From: Chitinophaga pinensis
GTDB lineage: Bacteria > Bacteroidota > Bacteroidia > Chitinophagales > Chitinophagaceae
Assembly (NCBI GenBank): GCA_945872815.1
Contig: CAMCAY010000006.1
Coordinates: 16,294 to 80,293 of the forward strand
Direction: 5' to 3'
Length of the DNA: 64,000 nucleotides
The notes under the pieces: model-generated
Seen by the model: the letters and a program-made list of their open reading frames with translations, nothing else
Database searches by the model: none
What the model was told of the DNA's origin: nothing
Shown: positions 17,234 to 26,061 of the stretch, piece after piece
Position numbering within the stretch: the stretch's first letter is position 1
How the letters are laid out: each line of letters starts with the position of its first letter
Position numbers and translations under genes: made by a program

Positions 17234-18955
17234 ATGACCTACTCTGCTGATATAAAAAAATTAAACAGAACTTTTCTTCCCGAAAACTTTACTGTTACTG
17301 ATTGGAAAAGTTTGGAACCTTATTTTAAAGCGTTGGTTGACAGAGATATTTCAACAACAGAAAAACTCGAACAATGGCTGAAGGATCAAAGTGAAATGGA
17401 AGCTGCTGTTAGTGAAGATGCGTGCTGGCGGCAAATTAAAATGACCTGTGATACACAAAACAAAGAACTGGAAGAATCATTCAACTTTTTTTGTTTGCAT
17501 ATTCAACCCAATATTCAGCCTTATGCCGATACACTGAACAAAAAGCTGATTTCTTCTCCTTTACTGAATGATTTGAATAAGGATACTTACTTCACTTACA
17601 TAAGAAACGTAAAAAAAAGTATTGAACTTTTTAAAGATGAAAATATTCCTTTACAGGCTGAGTGCGCTGTATTACAGCAGCAATATGGACAAATCACCGG
17701 TGCTATGACAGTGGAAGTTAGCGGTGAACAATATACGCTGCAACAAGCCGCTAAGTTTTTAGAAAACAGTGACAGGAAAATAAGAGAATCTGTTTATCAT
17801 AAAATTCAACAAAGAAGATTACAAGACAAAGAATCATTAAATAATCTGTTTGACAAATTAATTGGAATCAGGAACACAGAATCCAATAATGCAGGCTTTA
17901 AAAATTACAGAGATTATCGTTTTAAGGAATTAGGTCGTTTTGATTACACGCATGAAGACTGCATGCAATTTCACGAAGCCGTGAAACTACATATACTGCC
18001 TTTGGTGAATGAAATCTATAAAAGAAAGAAAGAAAAATTGGGCCTTGAAACCCTTAAACCATGGGATCTGGAAGCTGAGCCAGCAGGCATCAAGCCTTTA
18101 CATCCTTTTAAGTCTGGTGATGAATTGCTGGAAAAATCCATTGATTGCTTTAACAAGTTGAATCCTTTTTTTGGAGATTGTCTTTCCAAAATGCGTGAAC
18201 TAAAGCACCTGGATTTAGAAAGCAGAAAAGGAAAAGCCCCTGGTGGATACAATTGTCCGTTAGCAGAAAGCGGTGCACCATTTATTTTTATGAATGCTGC
18301 CGGACAAATGCACGATGTCACTACCATGGTTCATGAAGGCGGGCATGCAGTTCATTCTTTTCTCGCACATCATTTAAAACTAAGCGGCTTCAAAGAATAT
18401 CCTATGGAAATTGCAGAAGTAGCCAGCATGTCAATGGAATTGTTCAGCATGGACTATTGGGATAGTTTTTTTGAAAATGAAACAGATCTTCAACGAGCAA
18501 AAGAACATCAACTGGAAAGAGTTATAACCATATTCCCATGGATAGCAGTGATTGATAAATTTCAACATTGGTTGTATTTGAATCCAAATCATACCCATGA
18601 AGAAAGACAACAAAACTGGTTGAATATTCTTGAAGAGTTTAAAGACAATGTGATTGATTACAGTGGGTTGGAAAACTACAGAGAGAATGCATGGCAGCGA
18701 CAATTGCATTTATTTGAAGTTCCATTTTACTATATTGAATACGGTATTGCACAATTAGGTGCTATTGGCATGTGGATGCAATTCAAAAAAGACAAAACAA
18801 CAGCGCTTGAAAATTATTGCAAGGCACTCAGTCTTGGCGGAACAAAAACATTACCTGAATTGTATAATACGGCAGGTTTGTCTTTTGATTTCTCTCCCAC
18901 TACTATAAAAAAACTGATGGACTTTGTAAAAAATGAAATGGAAAAAATTTCATAA
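17234..18955 (+). CDS. M3 family oligoendopeptidase (PepF-like)
   Basis: Cytoplasmic zinc peptidase that cuts short peptides. The M3 zinc motif is HEGGHAVHSFLAHH near residue 366-379 (HExxH), with the third ligand Glu in EIAEVASMSMELFSM about 25 residues later. GYNCPLAESGAPFIFMNAAGQMHDVTTMVHEGG is typical of the PepF branch. There is no signal peptide. At 573 residues the length is normal. It converges with the Fur-family gene. Confidence 0.92.
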   Translation: MTYSADIKKLNRTFLPENFTVTDWKSLEPYFKALVDRDISTTEKLEQWLKDQSEMEAAVSEDACWRQIKMTCDTQNKELEESFNFFCLHIQPNIQPYADTLNKKLISSPLLNDLNKDTYFTYIRNVKKSIELFKDENIPLQAECAVLQQQYGQITGAMTVEVSGEQYTLQQAAKFLENSDRKIRESVYHKIQQRRLQDKESLNNLFDKLIGIRNTESNNAGFKNYRDYRFKELGRFDYTHEDCMQFHEAVKLHILPLVNEIYKRKKEKLGLETLKPWDLEAEPAGIKPLHPFKSGDELLEKSIDCFNKLNPFFGDCLSKMRELKHLDLESRKGKAPGGYNCPLAESGAPFIFMNAAGQMHDVTTMVHEGGHAVHSFLAHHLKLSGFKEYPMEIAEVASMSMELFSMDYWDSFFENETDLQRAKEHQLERVITIFPWIAVIDKFQHWLYLNPNHTHEERQQNWLNILEEFKDNVIDYSGLENYRENAWQRQLHLFEVPFYYIEYGIAQLGAIGMWMQFKKDKTTALENYCKALSLGGTKTLPELYNTAGLSFDFSPTTIKKLMDFVKNEMEKIS

Positions 18956-18980
18956 AAAAAGAAAGACTAATTTCTTTGAA

Positions 18981-19400
18981 TCAATTCTTTATGCAGTCGC
19001 TGCAAATTCCTTTTACAACCATCGCAGATTGCAAAGGATGAAAGCCTTCTGGAAATTTTACAGAAGGAACAATAACATCATCCAGACAAATAGTTTTTTC
19101 GCAATCATTGCAAATGAAGTGAACGTGTTCATCATGATGATGACCAGAACCACACTTGTCTTTGCATAAAGCATATAATATGGTGTTGTCGGTAGTGGGT
19201 ATTTGATGAATGATACCATTCTCCACAAAAGTTTGCAAGGTACGATACACTGTAACCCTATCAAATGAAATTTTAGTATTGCTTTCTATATCAGCGTGAG
19301 CAAGCGCTCCTTCCGATTGAATAAACAAATTCAATATTTCCCTGCGCCCTTCTGTAACGCTTAATCCACTTCTCTTTAGTATATCGAGTGTTTGATTCAT
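18981..19400 (-). CDS. Fur-family transcriptional regulator
   Basis: Metal-dependent DNA-binding repressor. The winged helix lies at 1-80 (GLSVTEGRREILNLF, FDRVTVYRTLQTFVENGI). The metal-binding half has HHHDEHVHFICNDCEKT near 90-105 and a second Cys pair CSDC at the C-terminus, forming a structural zinc site. I start it at the ATG at 19400; the frame stays open to 19436 but that overlaps the SCO gene. It begins 10 bp after the SCO stop, so the two are co-transcribed. Whether it answers to iron, zinc or peroxide cannot be read. The palindrome at 20251-20271 is a candidate operator. Confidence 0.88.
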   Translation of the reverse strand: MNQTLDILKRSGLSVTEGRREILNLFIQSEGALAHADIESNTKISFDRVTVYRTLQTFVENGIIHQIPTTDNTILYALCKDKCGSGHHHDEHVHFICNDCEKTICLDDVIVPSVKFPEGFHPLQSAMVVKGICSDCIKN

Positions 19401-19410
19401 TGAAATAATT

Positions 19411-20145
19411 TTAATTGGGGCTATTGCTGAAACCATTTAAAAACCTGGTATGATCAATCTTTTCTTTCAATAATTCAGGAATATCATTCATCAATTGCTG
19501 CACCTCCTCTTCTTTTAATCCATCGTATATCCCTCTTACCCTTCCGTATCTATCAACCAATGCAAAAAATTGTGTGTGTATAAATTGATTTTCAATTTTC
19601 TGTAAACTATCTGGTTTCCCATTATCAATGACATAACCCTGACGGGCAAGTTTGTATAATTCTGATTTGGAACCTGTAAGAAAATTCCAGTTTTTATTTG
19701 TTATAGAGTAGATGGTATCATCTGGTTGGTTAACCAACTTATAAGAACCATCCTCATTTTTTTGAATTACACCTGATAACATTTTATACTCATACGCTTT
19801 CAGTAATGAAATACTATCCACTTCCGGCATACAGGTATGGGAAAGTATCAGAAAATCCGATTCATCCTTATACAGGTCATATATGCGCCTCATACTTACA
19901 TTCATCTTTGGACAAATACCCTTGCATGTAGTAAAAAAATATTCCGCAACATATACTTTTCCTTCGGTGTTTTTTTGTGTAATCGTTTTTCCATCCTGAT
20001 TTACAAAACTAAATTCCGGAATTGCGGCATTGATGACTTTCAACTTCGATTCATGAAAAGGACGCTCATCATAAATTGCCAAAAAAAAACCTGCTAGTAA
20101 CAAGACAAAAAATGCAATGTAAACCCACCAATTATTTTTTTTCAT
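19411..20145 (-). CDS. SCO1/SenC family copper chaperone-like protein
   Basis: Membrane-anchored thioredoxin-fold protein of the SCO family, which delivers copper to the CuA site of cytochrome c oxidase. Residues 8-26 form an N-terminal membrane anchor. The copper-binding CxxxC is in FTTCKGICPKM near residue 77, and the conserved His is in FIHTQFFALVDRYGRVRG near 190. SHTCMPEVDS is also typical. The gene is the first in a two-gene unit with the Fur-family regulator and faces away from merC across a 145-bp promoter region. Confidence 0.9.
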   Translation of the reverse strand: MKKNNWWVYIAFFVLLLAGFFLAIYDERPFHESKLKVINAAIPEFSFVNQDGKTITQKNTEGKVYVAEYFFTTCKGICPKMNVSMRRIYDLYKDESDFLILSHTCMPEVDSISLLKAYEYKMLSGVIQKNEDGSYKLVNQPDDTIYSITNKNWNFLTGSKSELYKLARQGYVIDNGKPDSLQKIENQFIHTQFFALVDRYGRVRGIYDGLKEEEVQQLMNDIPELLKEKIDHTRFLNGFSNSPN

Positions 20146-20163
20146 ACACTATTGAATAAGTTG

Positions 20164-20171
20164 CAAAGTTA
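20164..20171 (-). promoter_or_regulatory. Probable -7 promoter box of the SCO-fur operon
   Basis: TAACTTTG on the minus strand matches TAnnTTTG and lies 18 bp before the SCO ATG at 20145. A -33 TTTG is not obvious. Confidence 0.45.
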
Positions 20172-20250
20172 GGTTTGAGTTGGTCTTTAATTTAATTAAA
20201 TGAAATTATATATCAACCTTAACTTGAACAATGTTTCTGTCATTAAAACT

Positions 20251-20271
20251 ATTTGCAACAATATTGCAAAT
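20251..20271. promoter_or_regulatory. Perfect palindrome, candidate Fur/Zur-type operator
   Basis: ATTTGCAA and TTGCAAAT form a perfect 8-bp inverted repeat with a 5-bp AT-rich spacer, 21 bp in total, the size of a Fur-family site. It overlaps the -33 TTTG (20252-20255) of the merC promoter, whose -7 box TAACTTCG is at 20276-20283, 20 bp away. A bound repressor would block RNA polymerase. Assignment to the Fur-family protein encoded 0.9 kb away is inference. Confidence 0.55.
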
Positions 20272-20290
20272 ATACTAACTTCGCAGGCTG

Positions 20291-20680
20291 ATGAATATAA
20301 AAATCAATTGGGATAGTCTAGGAATATTTACATCCATACTTTGCGCCATTCATTGTGGGGTGCTCCCATTATTGTTACCCGCCCTTCCTTTATTTGGAGT
20401 TAATATCATTCACAATTCGATTTTTGAATGGGGAATGATATTGATAGCTTTTTTTGTGGGGATTTATTCATTATATCATGGATATATTAAACATCATCAT
20501 ACATATTCTCCCTTCATTTTTTTTCTGAGTGGAATTTTATTGTTGATTGCAAAACAATTTTTTGTTGAACAAGAAATCTTGCTACTTTGTTTGGCTGTAA
20601 TATTGATCATCTCCGCTCATTTTATGAATTTTACTTTTTCCAGAAAAAGCAAATGCAATTCTCCTCATCACAAACATTAA
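20291..20680 (+). CDS. MerC-domain integral membrane protein
   Basis: A small inner-membrane protein of 129 residues with about four hydrophobic helices. The N-terminal WDSLGIFTSILCAIHCGVLP carries the MerC-like Cys pair (CAIHC), which binds or transports soft metal ions in mercury systems; outside them its role is unknown. The C-terminus is His/Lys-rich (CNSPHHKH). Position opposite the SCO-Fur operon and the palindrome in its promoter suggest metal-dependent expression. The -7 box ends only 7 bp before the ATG, so the mRNA may be leaderless. Confidence 0.82.
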   Translation: MNIKINWDSLGIFTSILCAIHCGVLPLLLPALPLFGVNIIHNSIFEWGMILIAFFVGIYSLYHGYIKHHHTYSPFIFFLSGILLLIAKQFFVEQEILLLCLAVILIISAHFMNFTFSRKSKCNSPHHKH

Positions 20681-20694
20681 TCTGAGCATTGATT

Positions 20695-21132
20695 ATGATT
20701 CACTACTTGAAAAATATTTTTCTTTTCATAGCTTTTATTTTATTTGTTGCTTTTTCATACTCTCAAAAAAAAGCAACAAAGCATATTTTGAAATCATTAT
20801 CCATTCAAACTGAATCCTGGAACAAAGGAGATATTGAAGGATTTATGAAAACCTATTGGAACAATGACTCTCTCATGTTTATCGGAAAATCAGGTGTGAC
20901 TTATGGTTGGAAGAACACCCTTAACAATTACAAAAAGGGATATCCGGATAAATCTGCGATGGGGAAACTCGATTTTACTATAATCAGTGTAAAAAAAATA
21001 TCAGCTAAATATTATTCCGTAGTGGGAAAATGGCATTTGACAAGAAACATTGGCGATTTACAAGGACATTTCACTTTGCTTTTCAAAAGAAATCATCGTA
21101 AATGGTTGATTATACAAGATCATAGCAGTTGA
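20695..21132 (+). CDS. Secreted NTF2-like (DUF4440/SnoaL) protein
   Basis: An N-terminal signal sequence (about residues 1-22, ending FSYS|Q) precedes an NTF2-like domain: SIQTESWNKGDIEGFMKTYWNNDSLMFIG, then YSVVGKWHLTRNIGDLQGHFTLLFKRNHRKWLIIQDHSS, the standard helix-plus-curved-sheet pattern of DUF4440. The start is the ATG at 20695; a TTG two codons earlier is less likely. It follows merC by 14 bp and is probably co-transcribed. Function unknown; ligand binding is typical for this fold. Confidence 0.8.
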   Translation: MIHYLKNIFLFIAFILFVAFSYSQKKATKHILKSLSIQTESWNKGDIEGFMKTYWNNDSLMFIGKSGVTYGWKNTLNNYKKGYPDKSAMGKLDFTIISVKKISAKYYSVVGKWHLTRNIGDLQGHFTLLFKRNHRKWLIIQDHSS

Positions 21133-21136
21133 TCAA

Positions 21137-21349
21137 CTACAATTTCCATTTTTTTTTCAAATACAGTACAAGAAGAATAAAAGTTCCAATAAGAAATAAA
21201 TAATAGAGTATATTTTTCCAAGCCGGAGCGTTTTCAAAAAAACCGTATCCCATATAAATTCCCGTAAACACATTTATCATCATCCACAATAACACCATTG
21301 AAATGGTGTTTACAATTAAAATTAAAAATTCTCTTGTTTCTTCTTCCAT
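21137..21349 (-). CDS. Small two-helix membrane protein (70 aa)
   Basis: From the ATG at 21349 the product has 70 residues with two hydrophobic segments (LILIVNTISMVLLWMMINVF and ILYYLFLIGTFILLVLYL) and a basic end KKKWKL. The frame is open further upstream but would overlap the M1 peptidase gene; this ATG lies 8 bp after that stop, so it is likely co-expressed. No family recognised. Similar short membrane proteins of unknown function are common in Bacteroidota. Confidence 0.65.
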   Translation of the reverse strand: MEEETREFLILIVNTISMVLLWMMINVFTGIYMGYGFFENAPAWKNILYYLFLIGTFILLVLYLKKKWKL

Positions 21350-21357
21350 TGCTTTTA

Positions 21358-23298
21358 TTATATTTTTAATACTCTCTTGGAGACATGAGCAGCACCTGAA
21401 ATTACTTTTACAAAATACAACCCTTTTGGCCAATTTATACAATTAAATTGAACCCATTCGGCACCATTTATAAGGGCGACAGTCTTCTCTTCCATCAATT
21501 GTCCTATAGAATTGAATACCCTCAATGTTGCTGTCGGACTTACAAATCCATTCAAATAAACAATAAAATTATATTCTGTCGGATTGGGATTGATTTCAAC
21601 TATTGGATCTCGATCATCAGAAAAAATGATTTTTTCTGCACTATTATTTTTGCTGATGATACGATATTCAGGATCAATTATAATAGTATCAGGAGCAAAA
21701 TCAATATCTTCAATAAATATTTCTTGATTGAGAGTATTATTCAAAAAAATGACTTTTTCCTGAGTTGAGTTCATGCACTTAATCGGAATCAACATTTCAA
21801 AAAAATCAACCGATGGGTCAGAAGTCTGTTGATTTATTTTAATTTTCACATGTCGATTACCAAGCATAGACCACTGCAAGTGATAAGTCGGAAAGCCTTC
21901 TCCCTTGAACCATTGATCAAAAAAATGGTTTAACGATATTCCGGATACAGCCTCTAAATTCCGCTGCAAATCTTTTGTAGAAGCGTATTTGTATTTCAGC
22001 AAAGTATCCGCCTGGTAATTTTTTAACCCCTTAAAAAACAAACTGTCTCCCAATTTCAATCTGAGCATTTCGAGTAAAAAAGAACCCTTCTTATAAGAAA
22101 GCCTCGAATCAAATACTCTATCAACATTCGATGTATCTGCAACCCATACAGATCCACCGGGCTCGACTACAATATCTTCTAACACTTGCCTTCTGGCATT
22201 GATTGCATTATCCGGGTATTTTTTCTCCATATAAAATCTGGAAAAAAAAGTTGCAAACCCTTCATTCAGCCATATATCATGCCATGATGAGCAAGTTATT
22301 TGATCGCCAAACCATTGATGAGCCAACTCGTGTGCAATCAACACTTCATCCGTGTTTACCAAAAATGTGGATGTTTGATGTTCCATTCCCCCTCCCCAAC
22401 CAAACTGGACATGACCATATTTTTCTTTTATAAACGGATAAGGACAAATTGCACTGCTGAAGAGTCGCATGGCATCCTGTGTATTTTGAATTCCGTCAGC
22501 AAAGCTCGTCTGACTTTCAGGGTAACAATATGTTAGCATTGAAAGTAGATTGCCGTCAATATCGATTGTATCACTTAAAGAAAGGTAATTGGTAACGGCC
22601 ATGCATACCAGATAAGATGCAATTGGATAAAGATGCTTCCAGTGAGTAATGGTTTTTAATCCGCTTTCCACAAGCATTTCAGTTTGCAAAAGTCCATTGG
22701 ATGCTGCTTTGTATTCTGAAGGATGAATAATATAAACATCTATCGAATCAGCTTTATCATCCAATCCGTTTTTACAAGGCCACCAATCCCTCGATCCATA
22801 GGGTTCGCTTAAAGTCCACATCACAGACACATTCGCATGTGTAGAAAGAATAAATGAACCGAAACCTGAATTGGCCGGAATGCCCTGATAATAAACAGTT
22901 AACGAATCCAATGAGCCTTTATCAACAATGGAATTCAGAGTGATAGACAATTCATTGTTTACATGTGAAAATTGCAATAAACTGCTACCTTGTTTTACAC
23001 TGTCAGTAGTCAAATCATTCATTAAATCAACGGAAATAGACTGACCATTTTGAAGCATCTTGAAATAAATGGTAACACTGCCTTTTATATATCTGATGGC
23101 AGGGTCCACTTCCCATACACAATGGTAATAGGTTACATCAAAGTTGTTCGAGTTTGCATTGGAAATATTTCTATCAGACAATCGGGAATTATTTCTTTTT
23201 TCAAAAAAAGAAATATTATCCGTATCGAAATTTCCCTGAACAGATTGTGCTTTCGCGAATGAGGTTAAAAATAACAATATGTAAATAAGTCGAATCAT
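21358..23298 (-). CDS. Secreted M1 family aminopeptidase with type IX sorting domain
   Basis: Zinc aminopeptidase exported by a signal peptide (1-17, FAKAQ). The substrate N-terminus motif appears as GGGMEHQTST, and the zinc site is HELAHQWFGDQITCSSWHDIWLNEGFATF near 323 (HExxH-18-E). The last 80 residues (INPNPTEYNFIVYLNG...GLYFVKVIS...KRVLKI) form a type A C-terminal domain recognised by the type IX secretion system, so the enzyme should be released or anchored at the cell surface. GSRDWWPCKNGLDDKADS is typical for the family. It heads a two-gene unit with the small membrane protein. Confidence 0.93.
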   Translation of the reverse strand: MIRLIYILLFLTSFAKAQSVQGNFDTDNISFFEKRNNSRLSDRNISNANSNNFDVTYYHCVWEVDPAIRYIKGSVTIYFKMLQNGQSISVDLMNDLTTDSVKQGSSLLQFSHVNNELSITLNSIVDKGSLDSLTVYYQGIPANSGFGSFILSTHANVSVMWTLSEPYGSRDWWPCKNGLDDKADSIDVYIIHPSEYKAASNGLLQTEMLVESGLKTITHWKHLYPIASYLVCMAVTNYLSLSDTIDIDGNLLSMLTYCYPESQTSFADGIQNTQDAMRLFSSAICPYPFIKEKYGHVQFGWGGGMEHQTSTFLVNTDEVLIAHELAHQWFGDQITCSSWHDIWLNEGFATFFSRFYMEKKYPDNAINARRQVLEDIVVEPGGSVWVADTSNVDRVFDSRLSYKKGSFLLEMLRLKLGDSLFFKGLKNYQADTLLKYKYASTKDLQRNLEAVSGISLNHFFDQWFKGEGFPTYHLQWSMLGNRHVKIKINQQTSDPSVDFFEMLIPIKCMNSTQEKVIFLNNTLNQEIFIEDIDFAPDTIIIDPEYRIISKNNSAEKIIFSDDRDPIVEINPNPTEYNFIVYLNGFVSPTATLRVFNSIGQLMEEKTVALINGAEWVQFNCINWPKGLYFVKVISGAAHVSKRVLKI

Positions 23299-23387
23299 TT
23301 ATGTGCTGTGTAAAGTTGAGTAATTCTTTATTATTAAGCGTAAAATAAAGTGAATTTAAAGCAATATAGAAACTGCCACCCAATTCT

Positions 23388-24464
23388 ATGATTCAAATCA
23401 ATATGAACAAAGAAAATGTTACTAATTTTGCCATCATGCCCAAATTCAATAAAAATGATACTTTCAACCTGATCAGCAAGATGAGTTTCAAACGACTGTG
23501 GAATGGACTGAAGGTATTGACCAGCTTTTATATTAGCAGAATTTCAAACAAACCAGTACAATGGGGACTTCCGATTTCAATATCTTTTGAACCAACAACC
23601 AGCTGTAATTTACGTTGTCCCGAATGTCCAAGCGGTCTGCGTTCATTTTCAAGACCAACCGGCATGTTGCAAAAAAATTTCTTCAAAGAAACTATTGATG
23701 ATATTTATCAGCAATTGGTTTATCTCATTTTTTATTTTCAAGGTGAGCCCTATTTAAATACTGATTTTCTTGAAATGGTCAGTTATGCCTCTTCTAAAAA
23801 AATATATACCGCCACTTCCACCAATGGTCATTATTTGACTGATGAAAATGCAAGAAAGACAGTTGAAAGCGGATTGGATCGTTTGATTATATCCATTGAT
23901 GGCACCACCCAAGATGTTTATAAAAAATATCGTGTTGGTGGTAATATTGATAAAGTATTGGAAGGAGCAAAAAATATCGTAAAGTGGAAAAAAGAATTAA
24001 ACAGTAAAACGCCCTTTGTTTTTTTCCAATTTTTGGTGGTAAAACACAACGAACATCAAATTGAAGAAATCAAACAATTAGCAAAAGAAATTGGCGTTGA
24101 TGAAGTACGTTTCAAAACAGCTCAAGTATATGATTATGAAAATGACCCCAATCAACTGATTCCAACGATCGAAAAATATAGTCGTTATAAAAAAAATAAA
24201 TCAGGGACATTTATCCCTAAAAACAAACTTGCCAACAGATGTTGGAAACTATGGCATGCCAATGTAATTACTTGGGATGGCTTAGTAGTACCTTGTTGTT
24301 TTGATAAAGATGCAACTCACCAACTGGGGAATCTTTCCAATGAATCTTTTAAAAAAATCTGGCAAAACATTCGATACAAAGAATTCAGATCCTCCATCAT
24401 TAAAAGCAGAAAGAATATTGATATCTGTGCCAATTGCAGCGAAGGAGTATCTGTTTGGCAATAG
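23388..24464 (+). CDS. Radical SAM/SPASM domain protein
   Basis: Iron-sulfur enzyme that generates a 5'-deoxyadenosyl radical. The cluster motif is SCNLRCPECPSG (CxxxCxxC) near residues 73-80; a SAM-binding glycine segment and FQGEPYLN follow. The C-terminal SPASM domain has VPCCFDKD near 305 and ICANCSEG at the end, Cys residues for an auxiliary cluster. Such proteins modify peptides or act in cofactor biosynthesis; no precursor peptide is visible nearby, so the substrate is unknown. Two further in-frame ATGs (23403, 23436) are alternative starts. AI-2E and MarR genes follow with short gaps. Confidence 0.85.
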   Translation: MIQINMNKENVTNFAIMPKFNKNDTFNLISKMSFKRLWNGLKVLTSFYISRISNKPVQWGLPISISFEPTTSCNLRCPECPSGLRSFSRPTGMLQKNFFKETIDDIYQQLVYLIFYFQGEPYLNTDFLEMVSYASSKKIYTATSTNGHYLTDENARKTVESGLDRLIISIDGTTQDVYKKYRVGGNIDKVLEGAKNIVKWKKELNSKTPFVFFQFLVVKHNEHQIEEIKQLAKEIGVDEVRFKTAQVYDYENDPNQLIPTIEKYSRYKKNKSGTFIPKNKLANRCWKLWHANVITWDGLVVPCCFDKDATHQLGNLSNESFKKIWQNIRYKEFRSSIIKSRKNIDICANCSEGVSVWQ

Positions 24465-24491
24465 TATTTACAACAGCTAATACAATTACAA

Positions 24492-25508
24492 ATGTCATCA
24501 TTAAATTTCAATGAAAAATTCCAACAAGTGTTCTTGTTTTTGCTCATCATTGTCATTGCCGTTTTATTAATCTCCCAGTTATCTGTATTTATTCCCGGAA
24601 TATTAGGCGGACTGACATTGTACATATTAACTAGGTCATTTTATTTCAAATTGATTGAAGTAAAAAAATGGAGAAAGGGCCTAGTAGCATTGGCCATTAT
24701 CACTATTTACCTTATTGTCATTTCAATACCTGTTTACATAAGTATCGCACTAATCTCTCCTAAAATAAGTCAATTAGCAGCACAACAAGATAAAATAGTA
24801 CATGGCATACAAATTATTGCCGATAAAATAAAATCTTCAACTGGTATATCTATTTTGACTTCCGACAATGCTAAAGCGATATCTGAAAAAATTTCGGTTG
24901 TTATACCAATGATCCTAAACAGCACTGCATTAATATTAACCAACATTTTGATGATGTTTTTTCTTTTTTATTATCTGCTGATAAATGGTCGCGATTCAGA
25001 AAATTATCTAAATAAAAGAATTCCCTTACAACCTGAAAATATCCACTTGCTGGCAAACGAAACTAAAACGATGGTAAAAGCAAATGCTTTGGGAATACCA
25101 CTCATTTGCGTCATTCAAGGCGTATTTGCGGCTGCAGGATATTGGTTCTTTGGAGTTAAAGACTGGGCTCTTTGGGGTTTCTTTACTGGTGTATTTGCAT
25201 TTTTTCCCTTGGTAGGAACGATGATAATTTGGGTTCCGCTTGTATTGTTTTTATTTGCAACAGGCGTTGTTTGGCCTGCATTTTGGCTAACTTTGTACAG
25301 CTTTTTTATAACAGGAAATGTAGATTATGTTGCCAGAATGACTTTGATGAAAAAACTTGGAAATGTCCATCCTTTAATTACAGTACTGGGTGTAATTGTA
25401 GGTTTGAATTTGTTTGGTTTTATGGGATTAATTTTTGGTCCATTGCTTGTGAGTTATTTTATTGTTTTGATAAAAATATATTTAAACGAATTTGCTGTCA
25501 ACAAATAA
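24492..25508 (+). CDS. AI-2E family transporter (PerM-like)
   Basis: Polytopic inner-membrane protein with about eight helices. The N-terminal pair of helices, the extracytoplasmic region around 90-130, and the C-terminal GIPLICVIQGVFAAAGYWFFGV...FFPLVGTMIIWVP...GFMGLIFGPLLVSYFI blocks match the AI-2E exporter family. Despite the name most members have no proven substrate. It lies 27 bp after the radical SAM gene and 21 bp before a MarR regulator, likely one transcript. Confidence 0.88.
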   Translation: MSSLNFNEKFQQVFLFLLIIVIAVLLISQLSVFIPGILGGLTLYILTRSFYFKLIEVKKWRKGLVALAIITIYLIVISIPVYISIALISPKISQLAAQQDKIVHGIQIIADKIKSSTGISILTSDNAKAISEKISVVIPMILNSTALILTNILMMFFLFYYLLINGRDSENYLNKRIPLQPENIHLLANETKTMVKANALGIPLICVIQGVFAAAGYWFFGVKDWALWGFFTGVFAFFPLVGTMIIWVPLVLFLFATGVVWPAFWLTLYSFFITGNVDYVARMTLMKKLGNVHPLITVLGVIVGLNLFGFMGLIFGPLLVSYFIVLIKIYLNEFAVNK

Positions 25509-25529
25509 CCAGACCAGCGGAAAACAATC

Positions 25530-25979
25530 ATGGGATTAGAAAACGAAATACTACAATCTAAATTTAGAAATAACTTTCAAAAAGCTGCTGTAAATATTAT
25601 TTATACTTATCACTGGCTGAATGAACAAATGAAAATAGTCTTTTCAAAACAAGACATCACATCCCAACAATTCAATATCCTTAGAATATTACGGGGAGCA
25701 AACAAACCGCTGTCTACTTTACAAATCAGGCAAAGAATGCTTGACAAAATGAGTGATACCAGCAGAATAGTAGATAGAATGGTAATAAAAGGTTTGGTAA
25801 TGAAAAATATCAGCCCTGCAGATAAAAGAATGGTGGATATTACAATTTCAAATAAAGGACAACAAGTACTACAAGAAATTGACAAATATGAATCACAAAT
25901 GGATGATATAATGAAAAATATGACGGAAAATGAAGCTGAAACTTTAAATCTGTTACTGGACAAATTAAGAAATGCATGA
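25530..25979 (+). CDS. MarR family transcriptional regulator
   Basis: A 149-residue winged-helix regulator. The core is ITSQQFNILRILRGANKPLSTLQIRQRMLDKMSDTSRIVDRMVIKGLVMKNISPADKRMVDITISNKG, with the wing DKR motif near residue 98; helices at both ends make the dimer interface. Its position after AI-2E suggests it may control that transporter, but no operator was identified. No ligand can be predicted. Confidence 0.9.
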   Translation: MGLENEILQSKFRNNFQKAAVNIIYTYHWLNEQMKIVFSKQDITSQQFNILRILRGANKPLSTLQIRQRMLDKMSDTSRIVDRMVIKGLVMKNISPADKRMVDITISNKGQQVLQEIDKYESQMDDIMKNMTENEAETLNLLLDKLRNA

Positions 25980-26061
25980 TAAATATTAGCGTAATTTCTT
26001 TTTAATAAGCATCTCCTTCGCTTAATTTTACAGACAGAACTGATTTTGAAATAGAATACCA

